From Nostoc sp. MS1 (lineage in GTDB: Bacteria; Cyanobacteriota; Cyanobacteriia; Cyanobacteriales; Nostocaceae): DNA of 64,000 bases. The DNA is taken from positions 1,116,001 through 1,180,000 of the forward strand of contig NZ_AP023441.1 in NCBI RefSeq assembly GCF_019976755.1. The letters run 5' to 3'. Numbering within the stretch: position 1 is the first letter of the stretch; every line of letters begins with the position of its first letter. The position numbers and the translations under genes were made by a program. Below, piece after piece: positions 53,757 through 63,184 of this stretch. The notes beneath the pieces are model-generated. The model was given only the letters and a program-made list of their open reading frames with translations. It searched no databases and was not told the DNA's origin.

Positions 53757-54161
53757 TTACGAATTATTTTGACTGTAGCGTGACTGATAGGTACAAGAGC
53801 GCTTACCAAATATGGTGTAACGGTTATCACGGATTTGGGTGTAAATGCGATCGCCTACCCATTTCGCACCCGGTAAAGTTCGATAAGCGTCTACAAAAAT
53901 ACTACCCAGTGGCAATAAACGACCGATTTCTTCGGCGGCATCGCTGCCTTGCCAGCGCCGTTGCGGTTCGTTGGCATCAATTAAAATCATCCCTAGTTCA
54001 CAACCTTGAGGCGTAATCTCCCATTGAGCAATTGCCTGCTCATCCTGCATGGGAATATAACGGAAAATCTTGCCTTGGTCTAAGGTTTCCAGTAATTGTA
54101 CTAGCGTGACGCAGAGATTACAATTACCATCATAAATAACGTAGTAATGTATTGAACTCAT
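53757..54161 (-). CDS. DCC-family (DUF393) thiol-disulfide oxidoreductase-like protein
   Basis: 134 aa from ATG 54161. The defining DxxCxxC motif is YYVIYDGNCNLCVT near the start, and the TADAAEEI-type region is GSDAAEEIGRLLP, followed by DRIYTQIRDNRY. The family is thioredoxin-like by prediction with unproven function. An ATG 36 bp upstream gives a less likely start. Confidence 0.9.
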   Translation of the reverse strand: MSSIHYYVIYDGNCNLCVTLVQLLETLDQGKIFRYIPMQDEQAIAQWEITPQGCELGMILIDANEPQRRWQGSDAAEEIGRLLPLGSIFVDAYRTLPGAKWVGDRIYTQIRDNRYTIFGKRSCTYQSRYSQNNS

Positions 54162-54356
54162 AATATTTCTGTATTTATCGATATACTTAGCACACAAAGT
54201 ATTTTAAGATAGATGTATTCAGAAAATTTCAGTTAAATTACAAATTAGTTTTACCAACTCAATTCTACTCAACCTAGTTTGTCAAAAAATGAACTAAGAT
54301 GTCTGAAATACTGAATATATTGTTACATCAAAACCCAAAACTTTGGGATAAGAATA

Positions 54357-55268
54357 ATGTCGGAAGAGAAAATCTTAACCGTTGATTTTACTCAAGAAGA
54401 TGCCTGTTTAGAAATTCTACCGCGATCGCCCCTAATTTCTAGTTATCATGCACAGTGGGAAGGATTGCGATTAGATGTTCACCAACAGCCTGCCCATGAA
54501 ACGCCAGAACACACTCCTTCCCAACACGTTGTTACCGTTAGCTTAGAACCCCAAGTAGTGCAATCTGAGCGGATACTTGATGGACAATTGCAGCATGAGA
54601 ACATAGCTAAGGGAGATGTAGCAATTATTCCTGCACATATTCATCACGTATCACGCTGGCAATCAGAAGCAAAGTTTCTCGTCTTGAGTATGGAACCGGC
54701 TTTTCTGACACGCATAGCGATAGAAGCTGGCAATTTAGACAAAATTGAAATAAAACCCCGTTTTGCAGCCCCAGATCCCTTGATTCAACAAATTGGATTG
54801 GCCTTGCAAACTGAACTGAGATCGGAGAATGGGGTTAGTAGTATTTATGTTGAATCTCTAACGACAACATTGTGTATTCACTTACTCAAACATTATTGTG
54901 TAACAAGTGACGCAAAACTTGACAAGCATGAGCATAAAGGACTGTCACAATGGAAGCTCAGACAAGCGATCGCTTACATTCATGAAAATCTCGACAAAGA
55001 TTTGAGTTTGGTAGATATTTCTGCGATCGTGGGAATGAGTATGTATTACTTTTCTCGTCAATTTAAAGAATCAACTGGCATGGCTCCCCACCAATATGTC
55101 ATGAGTTGCCGAATTGACAGAGCTAAAAAATTACTAAGTAGCACAAACCAAACTATAGAGCAAATTAGCTCCCAAGTCGGCTTCCAAAGCCAGAGCCATT
55201 TTACAAATGTCTTTCGTAAACTCACAGGAATAACGCCCAGAGTATACAGGGAACAGGTGAAGATTTAG
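54357..55268 (+). CDS. AraC-family transcriptional regulator
   Basis: 303 aa. N-terminal cupin-like ligand domain (about 40-160) with PAHIHHVSRWQSEAKF. C-terminal double helix-turn-helix (about 205-303): LDKDLSLVDISAIVGMSMYYFSRQFK and TIEQISSQVGFQSQSHFTNVFRK, closing with GITPRVYREQ. It likely controls stress or transport genes. The next genes (Dps, pirin) on the same strand are candidate targets. Confidence 0.95.
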   Translation: MSEEKILTVDFTQEDACLEILPRSPLISSYHAQWEGLRLDVHQQPAHETPEHTPSQHVVTVSLEPQVVQSERILDGQLQHENIAKGDVAIIPAHIHHVSRWQSEAKFLVLSMEPAFLTRIAIEAGNLDKIEIKPRFAAPDPLIQQIGLALQTELRSENGVSSIYVESLTTTLCIHLLKHYCVTSDAKLDKHEHKGLSQWKLRQAIAYIHENLDKDLSLVDISAIVGMSMYYFSRQFKESTGMAPHQYVMSCRIDRAKKLLSSTNQTIEQISSQVGFQSQSHFTNVFRKLTGITPRVYREQVKI

Positions 55269-55334
55269 TTGGGAATTGGGGGAGATGGGGGAGTGGGGGG
55301 AGATGAGGAAGACAACTGTCAACTGTCAACTGAC
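55269..55334. repeat. STRR after the AraC gene
   Basis: GGGGGAGAT/GGGAGTG-type units followed by CAACTGT heptamers (55311-55333). Confidence 0.85.
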
Positions 55335-55477
55335 TATAGCGTGTTCAGCCGTATTTGGCATCCATCGCTGGACTTCATGTAGAAAATATTGGCAATCTAC
55401 CGTTGGAGAGTTACGCTCAAGTGGCGATTAATCCTACTATCTAAAGAGTTAATTCGTACAAGCCATTAGGTAGAATC

Positions 55478-56044
55478 ATGAGTGATAATACTCTGTCATC
55501 ACGCCTCTATCCCAGCCGTATTGATCTTCCTGCTGAAAAACGGGTGCAAATCATCGGTATCCTCAATCAAACTTTAGCCGCTACTTTGGACTTGAAAACT
55601 CAGACAAAACAAGCCCACTGGAATGTTAAAGGTATTGATTTTTATCAATTACACGAATTATTTGACGAACTAGCAGGGGAATTAGAAGAGTATGTTGACC
55701 TTGTTGCAGAAAGGGTAACTGCTTTGGGTGGGTACGCTGTAGGGACAGCACGCGCCGCCGCTCAAAATTCCATTCTTCCTGAATTTCCCTTTGATATTTT
55801 AGAGGGTAGAGAGTATGTAGCAGCTTTGGCCGATCGCTTTGCACCTTACGCTAAACACTTGCGGGAAGCGATCGCTAAAACTGATGATTTAGGTGATGCT
55901 GATACAGCAGACCTTTATACTGAAGTCTCTCGCACTATTGACAAGCGCCTGTGGTTCCTAGACGCGCATCTACAAGCCGCAGCCGTCAAGGGAGAAAATG
56001 GTACATCTGCTAGCAAAACTCAACAGCCAGCTAGTGTTAGATAA
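55478..56044 (+). CDS. dps: Dps-family ferritin-like protein
   Basis: 188 aa. Dps stores iron as mineral using H2O2 and shields DNA. The ferroxidase segment KTQTKQAHWNVKGIDFYQLHELFDELAGELEEYVD carries the His and Asp/Glu ligands in Dps spacing. Helices continue to DAHLQAAAVKG. The Ser/Gln-rich tail is unstructured. Iron handling in a nitrogen-fixing cell makes this role fitting. Confidence 0.95.
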   Translation: MSDNTLSSRLYPSRIDLPAEKRVQIIGILNQTLAATLDLKTQTKQAHWNVKGIDFYQLHELFDELAGELEEYVDLVAERVTALGGYAVGTARAAAQNSILPEFPFDILEGREYVAALADRFAPYAKHLREAIAKTDDLGDADTADLYTEVSRTIDKRLWFLDAHLQAAAVKGENGTSASKTQQPASVR

Positions 56045-56093
56045 ACTTTTTTAGGGAATCTCTATTGTTGTAATTTAATAGTATCTTTTTGGT

Positions 56094-56129
56094 AAGTACG
56101 CCACTTTTTAGTGCGTACTTTTCATTTTT
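56094..56129 (+). terminator. Terminator after dps
   Basis: AAGTACGC-CACT pairs with AGTGCGTACTT (one bulged C), followed by TTCATTTTT. A standard intrinsic terminator 50 bp after dps. The rest of the 388-bp gap to the pirin gene is AT-rich with STRR units. Confidence 0.7.
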
Positions 56130-56164
56130 ATTGCCATACTTTACTATTTAGATAGTTGAAATTA

Positions 56165-56412
56165 ATTCGTAATTCGTAGTTCGTAATTCGTAATTAAGAA
56201 TTTAATAGAAGTAAGCATAATTGAACGCAGATAAACACAGATAAATTTGCAACTCAGCAAACTAGAAAATGCTATATAATTTTACATTTAATTATTATTG
56301 TGATTACAGATTTTACCTATAGATAGCAGTTTTAAAAGCTTATTTTTTTCTAATTGAATTAGATTTGTTCGCTTTCTTAATTACGAATTACGAACTACGA
56401 ATTACAAATTAT
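56165..56412. repeat. STRR arrays between dps and pirin gene
   Basis: TTCGTAA heptamers at about 56166-56195 and the complementary TTACGAA heptamers at about 56380-56405. They could pair over 200 bp. Confidence 0.8.
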
Positions 56413-56432
56413 AAAATACAAGGAGTTGTCTT

Positions 56433-57149
56433 ATGTCTCAAAATACAATTAATTATCTAGTTCATGACAGAAATGCACGCGGTCGTAGTCAAACTGGTTG
56501 GCTTGATAGTTATCACACATTTTCCTTCAGCAGCTTTTACGATCCTAATCGGATGGGATTTCGCGCGTTACGAGTAATTAACGACGATCGCATTGCCCCA
56601 GGCGCAGGATTCCCTACTCATGGGCATCGTGACATGGAAATTCTTACTTATGTACTCTCTGGTGCAGTAGAACATAAAGACAGCTTGGGTACAGGTTCGG
56701 TGATTCGTCCTGGTGATGTGCAGATTATGAGTGCTGGTACGGGGATTCAACATAGTGAATTTAATCACTCTGGTACTGAAGCACTGCATTTACTGCAAAT
56801 CTGGATTTTACCTGATGAAGCAGGGTTAGCACCAAGGTATGAACAGAAAGCTTTCACAGCAGAAGAAAAGCGTGGTCAACTGCGGTTAGTTGCGGCTAAA
56901 GACGGGCGTGATGGTGCTGTGACTATTCACCAAAATGTTGATATATATGCTTCTGTTTTGGAAGCGGGTGATGTGGTTAATTATCAAGTAAAAGGCGATC
57001 GCTATGCTTGGTTGCAAATCGCTCACGGTGTCGCCATCTTAAATGGTGAGGAACTGAGAGCAGGCGACGGTGTACAAATCAATGGTGAAGAGAAACTACA
57101 AATTAGCTCTGAAATCGGTACAGAATTATTACTGTTTGATTTAGGTTAA
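56433..57149 (+). CDS. Pirin-family protein (YhhW-like)
   Basis: 238 aa. Bicupin fold with metal ligands H63 and H65 (FPTHGHRDMEI), H107 and E109 (IQHSEFN). Bacterial pirins of this type can act as quercetin dioxygenases or redox sensors. Strong Shine-Dalgarno AAGGAG before the ATG. It lies in a stress-gene neighbourhood with dps. Confidence 0.93.
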   Translation: MSQNTINYLVHDRNARGRSQTGWLDSYHTFSFSSFYDPNRMGFRALRVINDDRIAPGAGFPTHGHRDMEILTYVLSGAVEHKDSLGTGSVIRPGDVQIMSAGTGIQHSEFNHSGTEALHLLQIWILPDEAGLAPRYEQKAFTAEEKRGQLRLVAAKDGRDGAVTIHQNVDIYASVLEAGDVVNYQVKGDRYAWLQIAHGVAILNGEELRAGDGVQINGEEKLQISSEIGTELLLFDLG

Positions 57150-57163
57150 TTTGCTGATTTTGA

Positions 57164-57185
57164 GGGGCTTAGATTCATCAGCCCC
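57164..57185 (+). terminator. Hairpin after the pirin gene
   Basis: GGGGCT and AGCCCC pair around 10 nt just after the stop codon. A second hairpin of a dispersed type lies at 57227-57256. Confidence 0.55.
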
Positions 57186-57226
57186 AACTCCATCTTTTGG
57201 TGCTGTCAATAATAGAAAAACTTGAG

Positions 57227-57256
57227 TAGGGGTGTACAGTTAGCTGTGCGCCCCTA
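57227..57256. repeat. Dispersed inverted repeat TAGGGG...CCCCTA
   Basis: TAGGGGTGTACAG pairs with CTGTGCGCCCCTA with two wobbles. The pattern recurs in cyanobacterial intergenic DNA. Confidence 0.65.
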
Positions 57257-57367
57257 TTCAGCCATTAGGTAGATTCAGAGAATGCAGAGTCGTTTCGTTA
57301 GTCAGAGGATATTTTATTTGAAAATTTTTACAATCAACTCAGCCACTAAAGCCTATTTGGAGGAATT

Positions 57368-57775
57368 ATGCAGCACGATGAGTTTATCGCACAGGTGAGA
57401 CATCGCGCCAATTTGAGAACAACTGGTGATGCTGAACTTGCAACTCGTGCTACTTTAGAAACACTAGCAGAACGTTTAGCTGGAAACGAAGCTAACAATG
57501 CTGCTGCACAATTGCCTAAAGGTATTGCTCAATATCTACAACATCAATATGCAGGTGCAGGCGTTCGTTTATCTTTGGATGAATTTTATCAGCGAATCAG
57601 TCTCCGAGAAGGCGTAGAATTACAGCAGGCAGTTAATCATGCCCATGCTGTAATTGAGGTATTGAGCGAGGCTATTAGCTCAGGAGAAATGGAGGATATT
57701 CGTACTCAACTGCCCCCAGAATATGAGCCATTATTTGGGTTAGCAAGACAAGGAAAGATGCACGTTAAGACTTAA
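57368..57775 (+). CDS. DUF2267 protein, 135 aa
   Basis: The DUF2267 layout is seen: FIAQVRHRANLRTTGDAELATRATLETLAERLAGNEANN, then LPKGIAQYL, LDEFYQRISLREGV and a final LPPEYEPLF. All helical, cytosolic. Members are often induced by stress, but their job is unknown. It precedes the phosphoribosyltransferase by 36 bp, so probably one operon. Confidence 0.92.
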   Translation: MQHDEFIAQVRHRANLRTTGDAELATRATLETLAERLAGNEANNAAAQLPKGIAQYLQHQYAGAGVRLSLDEFYQRISLREGVELQQAVNHAHAVIEVLSEAISSGEMEDIRTQLPPEYEPLFGLARQGKMHVKT

Positions 57776-57811
57776 AAAAGGATTTAAGTGAATTACCAGG
57801 AGTGTAACACC

Positions 57812-58477
57812 ATGCTATTTAAAGATAGGACAGCAGCAGGCCAAATTTTGGCTAAAAAGTTAGCAGATTACGCCAATCGTCCTCATGTGCTGGTGTTAGC
57901 TTTACCTAGAGGTGGTGTTCCTGTCGGTTTTGAGGTAGCTAAAGCCTTAAATGCTCCCTTAGATGTGCTGATAGTACGCAAACTTGGTGTGCCTAAGAAT
58001 GAAGAATTAGCGATGGGAGCCATAGCTTCTGGTGATGTACGTATCCTCAATCAAGGTATCATCAATCAGATTCAAATATCTGATGAGGTAATAGCCAAAG
58101 TTACTGCCCAAGAACAAAGGGAACTGGAAAGACGAGAAAGGATGTATCGGGGCGATCGCCCTTTTCCCGATTTAAAGGAAAAAATTGTAATTTTGGTGGA
58201 TGATGGTTTAGCAACTGGTGCAACTATGTGGGCTGCTGTACTTGCTGTTAAACAGAAGCAACCCAAAGAAGTTGTCATTGCTGTACCAGTTGCTGCACCA
58301 GAAACCTATGAAGAGATGCACAACAATGTAGAAAAAATGATCTGTGCAAATACACCTACTCCATTTTGTAGTGTTGGTCTGTGGTATGAGAAGTTTCCCC
58401 AAACTACGGATGATGAAGTCCGTGAGTTATTAAAGAAAGCGAGTAATAACCATCAGCCATTACTGTTTGGGAAATAG
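57812..58477 (+). CDS. Phosphoribosyltransferase-family protein
   Basis: 221 aa from ATG 57812, with AGGAG 9 bp upstream; GTG 57788 would add 8 residues. PRPP-binding loop KIVILVDDGLATGATMWAAV (near 125) and PRGGVPVGFEVAKAL near residue 35. These type-I PRTase proteins often accompany erythromycin-esterase or DUF2267-type stress genes. Substrate base unknown. Confidence 0.9.
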   Translation: MLFKDRTAAGQILAKKLADYANRPHVLVLALPRGGVPVGFEVAKALNAPLDVLIVRKLGVPKNEELAMGAIASGDVRILNQGIINQIQISDEVIAKVTAQEQRELERRERMYRGDRPFPDLKEKIVILVDDGLATGATMWAAVLAVKQKQPKEVVIAVPVAAPETYEEMHNNVEKMICANTPTPFCSVGLWYEKFPQTTDDEVRELLKKASNNHQPLLFGK

Positions 58478-58494
58478 AAAATATATAGGTTATA

Positions 58495-58830
58495 TTAACC
58501 TACAGCAAAATCTGTAAACTGCCTTTTATAAGGTGAGTGAAATCCTAATACAATATCTTGTTTAGGAACACCTAAAGCAACTAACTCATCAGCAATATTG
58601 CCTTCTGTACCATTATGCTGAATCCAAATTTTCTCATTTTTAATATCTAAATGTAATACACAACCATAGACACGCCTTTGATTATTCCAGCCAACGTATA
58701 CTAGCTGGTAATGGTCATTTTCACTATCAAATATAGTTTGTGCTTCTACTTCACTATCTGATTTGCTATACTGACTGTATAATTTCAATAGTTGCTTGAT
58801 ATACTGCCGATAATTATCTAATTTATCCAT
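58495..58830 (-). CDS. xisI: XisI-family protein (fdxN element excision controlling factor)
   Basis: 111 aa: MDKLDNYRQYIKQLLKLYSQY at the start, YQLVYVGWNNQRRVYGCVLHLDIKNEKIWIQHNGTEGNIADELV and VPKQDIVLGFHSPYKRQFTDFAVG. This is the XisI fold and length. In PCC 7120 XisI with XisH is needed for fdxN-element excision with XisF. No xisH neighbour exists here. Many cyanobacteria have multiple XisH/XisI copies unrelated to that element, so the function in this cell is unclear. Confidence 0.88.
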   Translation of the reverse strand: MDKLDNYRQYIKQLLKLYSQYSKSDSEVEAQTIFDSENDHYQLVYVGWNNQRRVYGCVLHLDIKNEKIWIQHNGTEGNIADELVALGVPKQDIVLGFHSPYKRQFTDFAVG

Positions 58831-58854
58831 CTGACAATTACCTCATTAATAACA

Positions 58855-60123
58855 TCATCTATCCCGATCGCGTTCTAAATCCTCGATTACTTTCTGCATA
58901 TACCACTCCTCAGACATCCCCAGATAGTAATCTTTTTTCTGGTTAATTAATCTTTGGGCAAGTTCCCAATGTCCACCAACCAATCGTAGGAGTTTTTGAC
59001 GTAATAAATTAGACTTCTGTTTTTTATATTCAGGAACAGATGTTTGAATTTGTTTGAGACTATCTTGCGTTTGTTGGTAATTTTCCCAATCTTGTTGTTC
59101 ACAAAAAATACTAGCCGCTTTTTGATAGTCTTCTACGGCGTTTTGCATTTCTTCTAAGAAAGTATAAGCAAGACCGCGATTATAGTAAGCTTGGGCATCA
59201 TTGGGGTTAAGTTGCAGTGCTTTACCATAGTCTTGAATTGCACCGAGATAATTACCCATTGCCCGGTAGGTATTACCTCTGGCAACATAGCCTAAGCTGT
59301 CTTCTGGCTTGATCTGGATGGCTTGGTTAAAATCGGCGATCGCACCTTGATAATCACCTAAAAAGGAACGTGCTTTTCCTCGGTTGCGATAAACGGCTGC
59401 ATCGTGAAAATTTAATTGTAGTGCTTGGTTAAAATCGGCGATCGCTTCTCGATAATTCCCCATTTTGCAACGTACCACGCCCCGACAGCAATAGGCTTGT
59501 GCATCTTGGGGATCGGCTTGTAATATCCAGTTTAAATCAGCTATGGCTTCTCTTGTGTCTCCCTTTTCGGCTTTGTCTAGTAGCTGGGTGAAATATTCGT
59601 TAACGGATTTGATAGATGCAATAGGTGAGCTTTTTTGCTGTGTGGCAGGTTTTTCTGGTGGCTGTAACTGTTGAATTTTCTCCAGACACAGGCGACAGTT
59701 TTCTTTATCTTTCTGCTGTAAATATAATTCTGCGGCTTTTTTGAAACTAGCGATCGCATCTTGAATATATCCCTGTTTGCGTCGCACAGTACCCCGCAAG
59801 CTATGAGCCGCAGCATAATTAATATTAAGCCGAATAGCCTGTTCTACATCCTCCAGCGCCCCTGGTAAATTTTTCAACGCCAGCCGCGCCAATGCACGAC
59901 AGTAATAAGCTTCTACGCTTTCCGGGTTCAGCTTGATGACTTCAGTGTAATCTGACACGGCCGGAAGTATTGCTCCTGAGTCATAATAGGCTAAACCCCT
60001 TTGTAGGTAAGCTTCAGCGAAGTAAGGAGTAGCTTTTAAAGCACGGCTAAATTCCTCAATGGCTCCAGCGTAATCTTTTTGTTGAGCTTTTTCTAGCCCC
60101 TGGTTGTAAAACTCGTTATTCAT
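58855..60123 (-). CDS. TPR-repeat protein, 422 aa
   Basis: Two blocks of tetratricopeptide repeats (about 1-145 and 175-330), e.g. DYAGAIEEFSRALKATPYFAEAYLQRGLAY and NYREAIADFNQALQLNFHDAAVYRNRGKA. The C-terminus is helical (YYLGMSEEWYMQKVIEDLERD). A protein-protein scaffold, cytosolic, partner unknown. No signal peptide. Confidence 0.92.
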   Translation of the reverse strand: MNNEFYNQGLEKAQQKDYAGAIEEFSRALKATPYFAEAYLQRGLAYYDSGAILPAVSDYTEVIKLNPESVEAYYCRALARLALKNLPGALEDVEQAIRLNINYAAAHSLRGTVRRKQGYIQDAIASFKKAAELYLQQKDKENCRLCLEKIQQLQPPEKPATQQKSSPIASIKSVNEYFTQLLDKAEKGDTREAIADLNWILQADPQDAQAYCCRGVVRCKMGNYREAIADFNQALQLNFHDAAVYRNRGKARSFLGDYQGAIADFNQAIQIKPEDSLGYVARGNTYRAMGNYLGAIQDYGKALQLNPNDAQAYYNRGLAYTFLEEMQNAVEDYQKAASIFCEQQDWENYQQTQDSLKQIQTSVPEYKKQKSNLLRQKLLRLVGGHWELAQRLINQKKDYYLGMSEEWYMQKVIEDLERDRDR

Positions 60124-60161
60124 AGCATTTTATATATTTCCAGCTTGTGGAAGGCAGAACT

Positions 60162-61295
60162 ATGAAAATTAGAACTATCACTACTGGTATATCACTTGAT
60201 TCACCAAAAGAAACAGCAAAAATCAAAATGGCTGCTAATTTTAATAAAAAAGCACAAATGATTTTTGCAGAGCAAGGTTATGAAGTGCAAACAACGAGAA
60301 TTTCTACAAATACTTGGGAAGAATATCTAGCCGGTTTATCTTTAGCTGCAATTATTCATGAGGTGCAAGTTTTAGAAGAATTATGCCAAAGTTTGGATGT
60401 TAGCTTTTTTAATATTGGCTATGCTAGTAGTCCTGAGACGATAGACATCATTCCTGAACTGAATAAAAATACATCTGTAATTTACTGCTCTAGTAAAATT
60501 GGTAGTAAATTGAAGAACGCAACTAAATCAGCACAAGCTATTAAACGCATTTCTGAGGAAAGCGATAATGGCTTTGGTAATTTTCGCTTTTGTGCCTGGG
60601 CTAACTGTCCTCCAAATATTCCATTTTTTCCTACATCTTATCACGTTGGTGCAATATCTTTCACTATTGGTTTAGAGCTTGGTGAGTTCGTAATGCAGGT
60701 ATTTTCCCAAGCTCAAGATTTAGAAGATGCTGAAAGTAAGCTGCAAAATATTTTAACGTTAGAAGTTGGTAAAGTAGTAGCGATCGCTGAACAAATATCC
60801 ACTCAATATGACATTAAATTTCATGGTGTAGATACCTCGCTAACGCCATCGCTAGATCAAGAAAACAGTATTGCTTTTGCCTATGAAAAATTGCTAAATG
60901 GTAAGTTCGGTAATCCTGGAACTCTGGCAATTTCTGGAATGTTAACGCGGGTGTTGAAAAACGTATCAAATAAAAATTGTGGCTATTCTGGACTGATGTT
61001 GCCAGTATGTGAAGATATTGGTTTAGCAACAAGAGCTAATGAGCAGACTTATGATATTACTAACCTATTATTATATTCAGCCGTGTGTGGTTGTGGATTA
61101 GATACTGTACCAATTCCCGGCGATATCAAAATCGAAAAGATTACCGCAATTTTAAACGATATGGCAACATTAGCCTTTAAACTCAATAAACCCCTATCAG
61201 CCAGATTATTTCCCATTCCTCATAAAAATGCTGGGGAAATGACATCATTTAATTCGCCTTATTTAGTAGATTGTCAAATATTTTCAGTTAATTAA
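60162..61295 (+). CDS. DUF711-family protein
   Basis: 377 aa from ATG 60162. IRTITTGISLDSPKETAKIKMAANF, VQTTRISTNTWEEYL, ENSIAFAYEKL and MLPVCEDIGLATRANEQTYDITNLLLYSAVCGCGLDTVPIPGD match the DUF711 pattern (related by fold to glycyl-radical-like proteins). Enzyme activity unknown. Cytosolic. It begins immediately after the TPR gene on the other strand, so promoters probably overlap. Confidence 0.85.
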   Translation: MKIRTITTGISLDSPKETAKIKMAANFNKKAQMIFAEQGYEVQTTRISTNTWEEYLAGLSLAAIIHEVQVLEELCQSLDVSFFNIGYASSPETIDIIPELNKNTSVIYCSSKIGSKLKNATKSAQAIKRISEESDNGFGNFRFCAWANCPPNIPFFPTSYHVGAISFTIGLELGEFVMQVFSQAQDLEDAESKLQNILTLEVGKVVAIAEQISTQYDIKFHGVDTSLTPSLDQENSIAFAYEKLLNGKFGNPGTLAISGMLTRVLKNVSNKNCGYSGLMLPVCEDIGLATRANEQTYDITNLLLYSAVCGCGLDTVPIPGDIKIEKITAILNDMATLAFKLNKPLSARLFPIPHKNAGEMTSFNSPYLVDCQIFSVN

Positions 61296-61582
61296 ATAAT
61301 ATCTGTTGTCATTTGGATCTAATGTTGTTCTTTTATTGATACGCTGATCCACAGCATTTGCAATGCTTAAGAAGCAAATGATTGTAGTGCTTACAAAAAA
61401 GTATATAAAAAATTTATAACTTTTTCTCTTTATGGCTATATTTCTAAAAATTAAATATTTTTGACAATTCATTTATTTTCAGAAAAATAAGTATTCATGT
61501 TATCTTATAGTGTAGTATTTAAAAGCTAGGTATAAATTAAATTAAGAAAAGTTAAATTTATATTAAGACATCTCTTACTCAT

Positions 61583-62206
61583 ATGCAGCAAGAAATTGAT
61601 CAATACGAAAAGCTGTTTCAAGTTTTAGATCGAGTAGTCATACTCAGTAAACAACAGCAGGAAAATGTTCGTAAATTTTTCAAGTACCGGGAGTTCTCAA
61701 AAGACTATCAACTCCTGAAGCAAGGTGAAATATCAAACTATTTGTATTTTCTGGTTAAAGGGGTAGTTCGGCAATTTTACTGTGTTGAAGACAAGGAGAT
61801 CACGTCAAGATTTGCATTTGAAGATGATTTTATTTACTCACCTCATAGCTTTATTTTGAGAAAACCAAGTAAAGAAAGTATTAAATCAGTTTCAAATTGC
61901 CAGTTTTTTGTGACAACTTATGAGGGGTTGCAATATCTTTACGACAACGATCCTGCATGGAATAAGATTGGACGATTATTGATAGAACATTATTATATTG
62001 AGTTAGCAGAATGGGCTTTTCTAATGAAAACTCAAACCGCTTTTGAACGATATGAGGATCTCGTTCAGAGACACCCTGATATTCTTGATCGCGTCAAGCT
62101 AGGACATCTTGCCTCCTATTTGGGAATAACCCAAGAAACCCTCAGTCGTATCCGCGCCAGATATCGAAATCAGCAACGCCGCCGTCATCTAGCCCAGGAA
62201 ATTTGA
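61583..62206 (+). CDS. Crp/Fnr-type transcriptional regulator
   Basis: 207 aa. N-terminal cyclic-nucleotide-binding-like domain (about 15-130; FSKDYQLLKQGEISNYLYFLVKGVVRQFY). C-terminal HTH (LGHLASYLGITQETLSRIRARYR). The helix suggests sequence-specific DNA binding. Its end overlaps the start region of the next gene's frame, and the gene is 107 bp before the COQ4-like start, so it probably regulates it. The effector is unknown. No Fnr-type Fe-S Cys motif. Confidence 0.93.
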   Translation: MQQEIDQYEKLFQVLDRVVILSKQQQENVRKFFKYREFSKDYQLLKQGEISNYLYFLVKGVVRQFYCVEDKEITSRFAFEDDFIYSPHSFILRKPSKESIKSVSNCQFFVTTYEGLQYLYDNDPAWNKIGRLLIEHYYIELAEWAFLMKTQTAFERYEDLVQRHPDILDRVKLGHLASYLGITQETLSRIRARYRNQQRRRHLAQEI

Positions 62207-62313
62207 TATTGATCAAATTTGACTTATATCAAAAAAAGCTCCTGTTGCTTACCTGTGGAGTCACCGTAAGATGCAGTTGTCGAAAACAAAGAACGCACCG
62301 CGAGGTAACAATC

Positions 62314-63081
62314 ATGGGATTCAAATATATCAACGAACTAGCAACTCCTGAAAATGTTGATAAACTGCTGTCTTTAGTTGACATGGTTGCTGGGGGGAGA
62401 GTTGACACGCAGAACATCTTCGATATTGAGGATGCTTTGACTGATAGTGAGCAAATGAAAAGATGTTTGCAGGTTGTCCGTCAAAATCCAGACTCAGCAC
62501 AATTAGTTGATGAGCGTTATATGGGCCCAGAGTTTGATCTGGAAACTTTGCTGAAGCTGCCGGAAGGCTCATTGGGTTGGACTTATGCTCGTGTTCTCAG
62601 TGCCATGAACTATGATCCACGGTTCTATCGCCTCCGAAAAATTGAATCAGATGTCGATTACATTACCCATCGCGTTCGCAAAACTCATGATCTGCATCAT
62701 ATTTTGACGGGCTTTAGCTTTGATGACTACGGTGAACTGGGAGTGATTTCAGTGACGGTTGGGCAAATTAGCTATCCCGCGTTCACGTTCATTGATTTGG
62801 TTGGTTCGTTGCTAGCGTTCATGGCTAATCAGGCACGGGAAGGCATCGATTCTCCTCTGAGATATAATTTTGACCTAGTTTCTCAAGGCATCGGCATTGC
62901 ACGGCAAGCAAAACCCTTGTTTCCGGTGAAGTTTGAAGAAGGACTGGAACGTCCTATAGACGAGTGGCGTGCCGAATTAAACATTGTGCCAGTGACCGAA
63001 GGACTCTGGAGTTGGTATAGCCGTCCTTATCTGCGGGATGCGATCGCCCTCCCAGTGCAGCGCCCATTGGTCGACTGTTGA
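62314..63081 (+). CDS. COQ4-like protein
   Basis: 255 aa from ATG 62314 (GAGGTAAC upstream), excluding an unsupported extension to 62203. The zinc motif HDLHHILTGFSFDDYGE matches the HDxxHx11E signature of Coq4, with LPEGSLGWTYARVLSAMNYDP before it. In eukaryotes and proteobacteria Coq4 supports ubiquinone synthesis, but cyanobacteria make plastoquinone instead, so the substrate here is open. Flanked by a Crp-type regulator and pterin dehydratase. Confidence 0.88.
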   Translation: MGFKYINELATPENVDKLLSLVDMVAGGRVDTQNIFDIEDALTDSEQMKRCLQVVRQNPDSAQLVDERYMGPEFDLETLLKLPEGSLGWTYARVLSAMNYDPRFYRLRKIESDVDYITHRVRKTHDLHHILTGFSFDDYGELGVISVTVGQISYPAFTFIDLVGSLLAFMANQAREGIDSPLRYNFDLVSQGIGIARQAKPLFPVKFEEGLERPIDEWRAELNIVPVTEGLWSWYSRPYLRDAIALPVQRPLVDC

Positions 63082-63184
63082 GGACATCATCTCCCGTTGA
63101 TCAGGCTTTGAAGGGTATCCAACAGGCTCAGATGCCCTTCAAGTTTGACGCAATTCTGATAAATCGATTGGAGACATAAATTGT

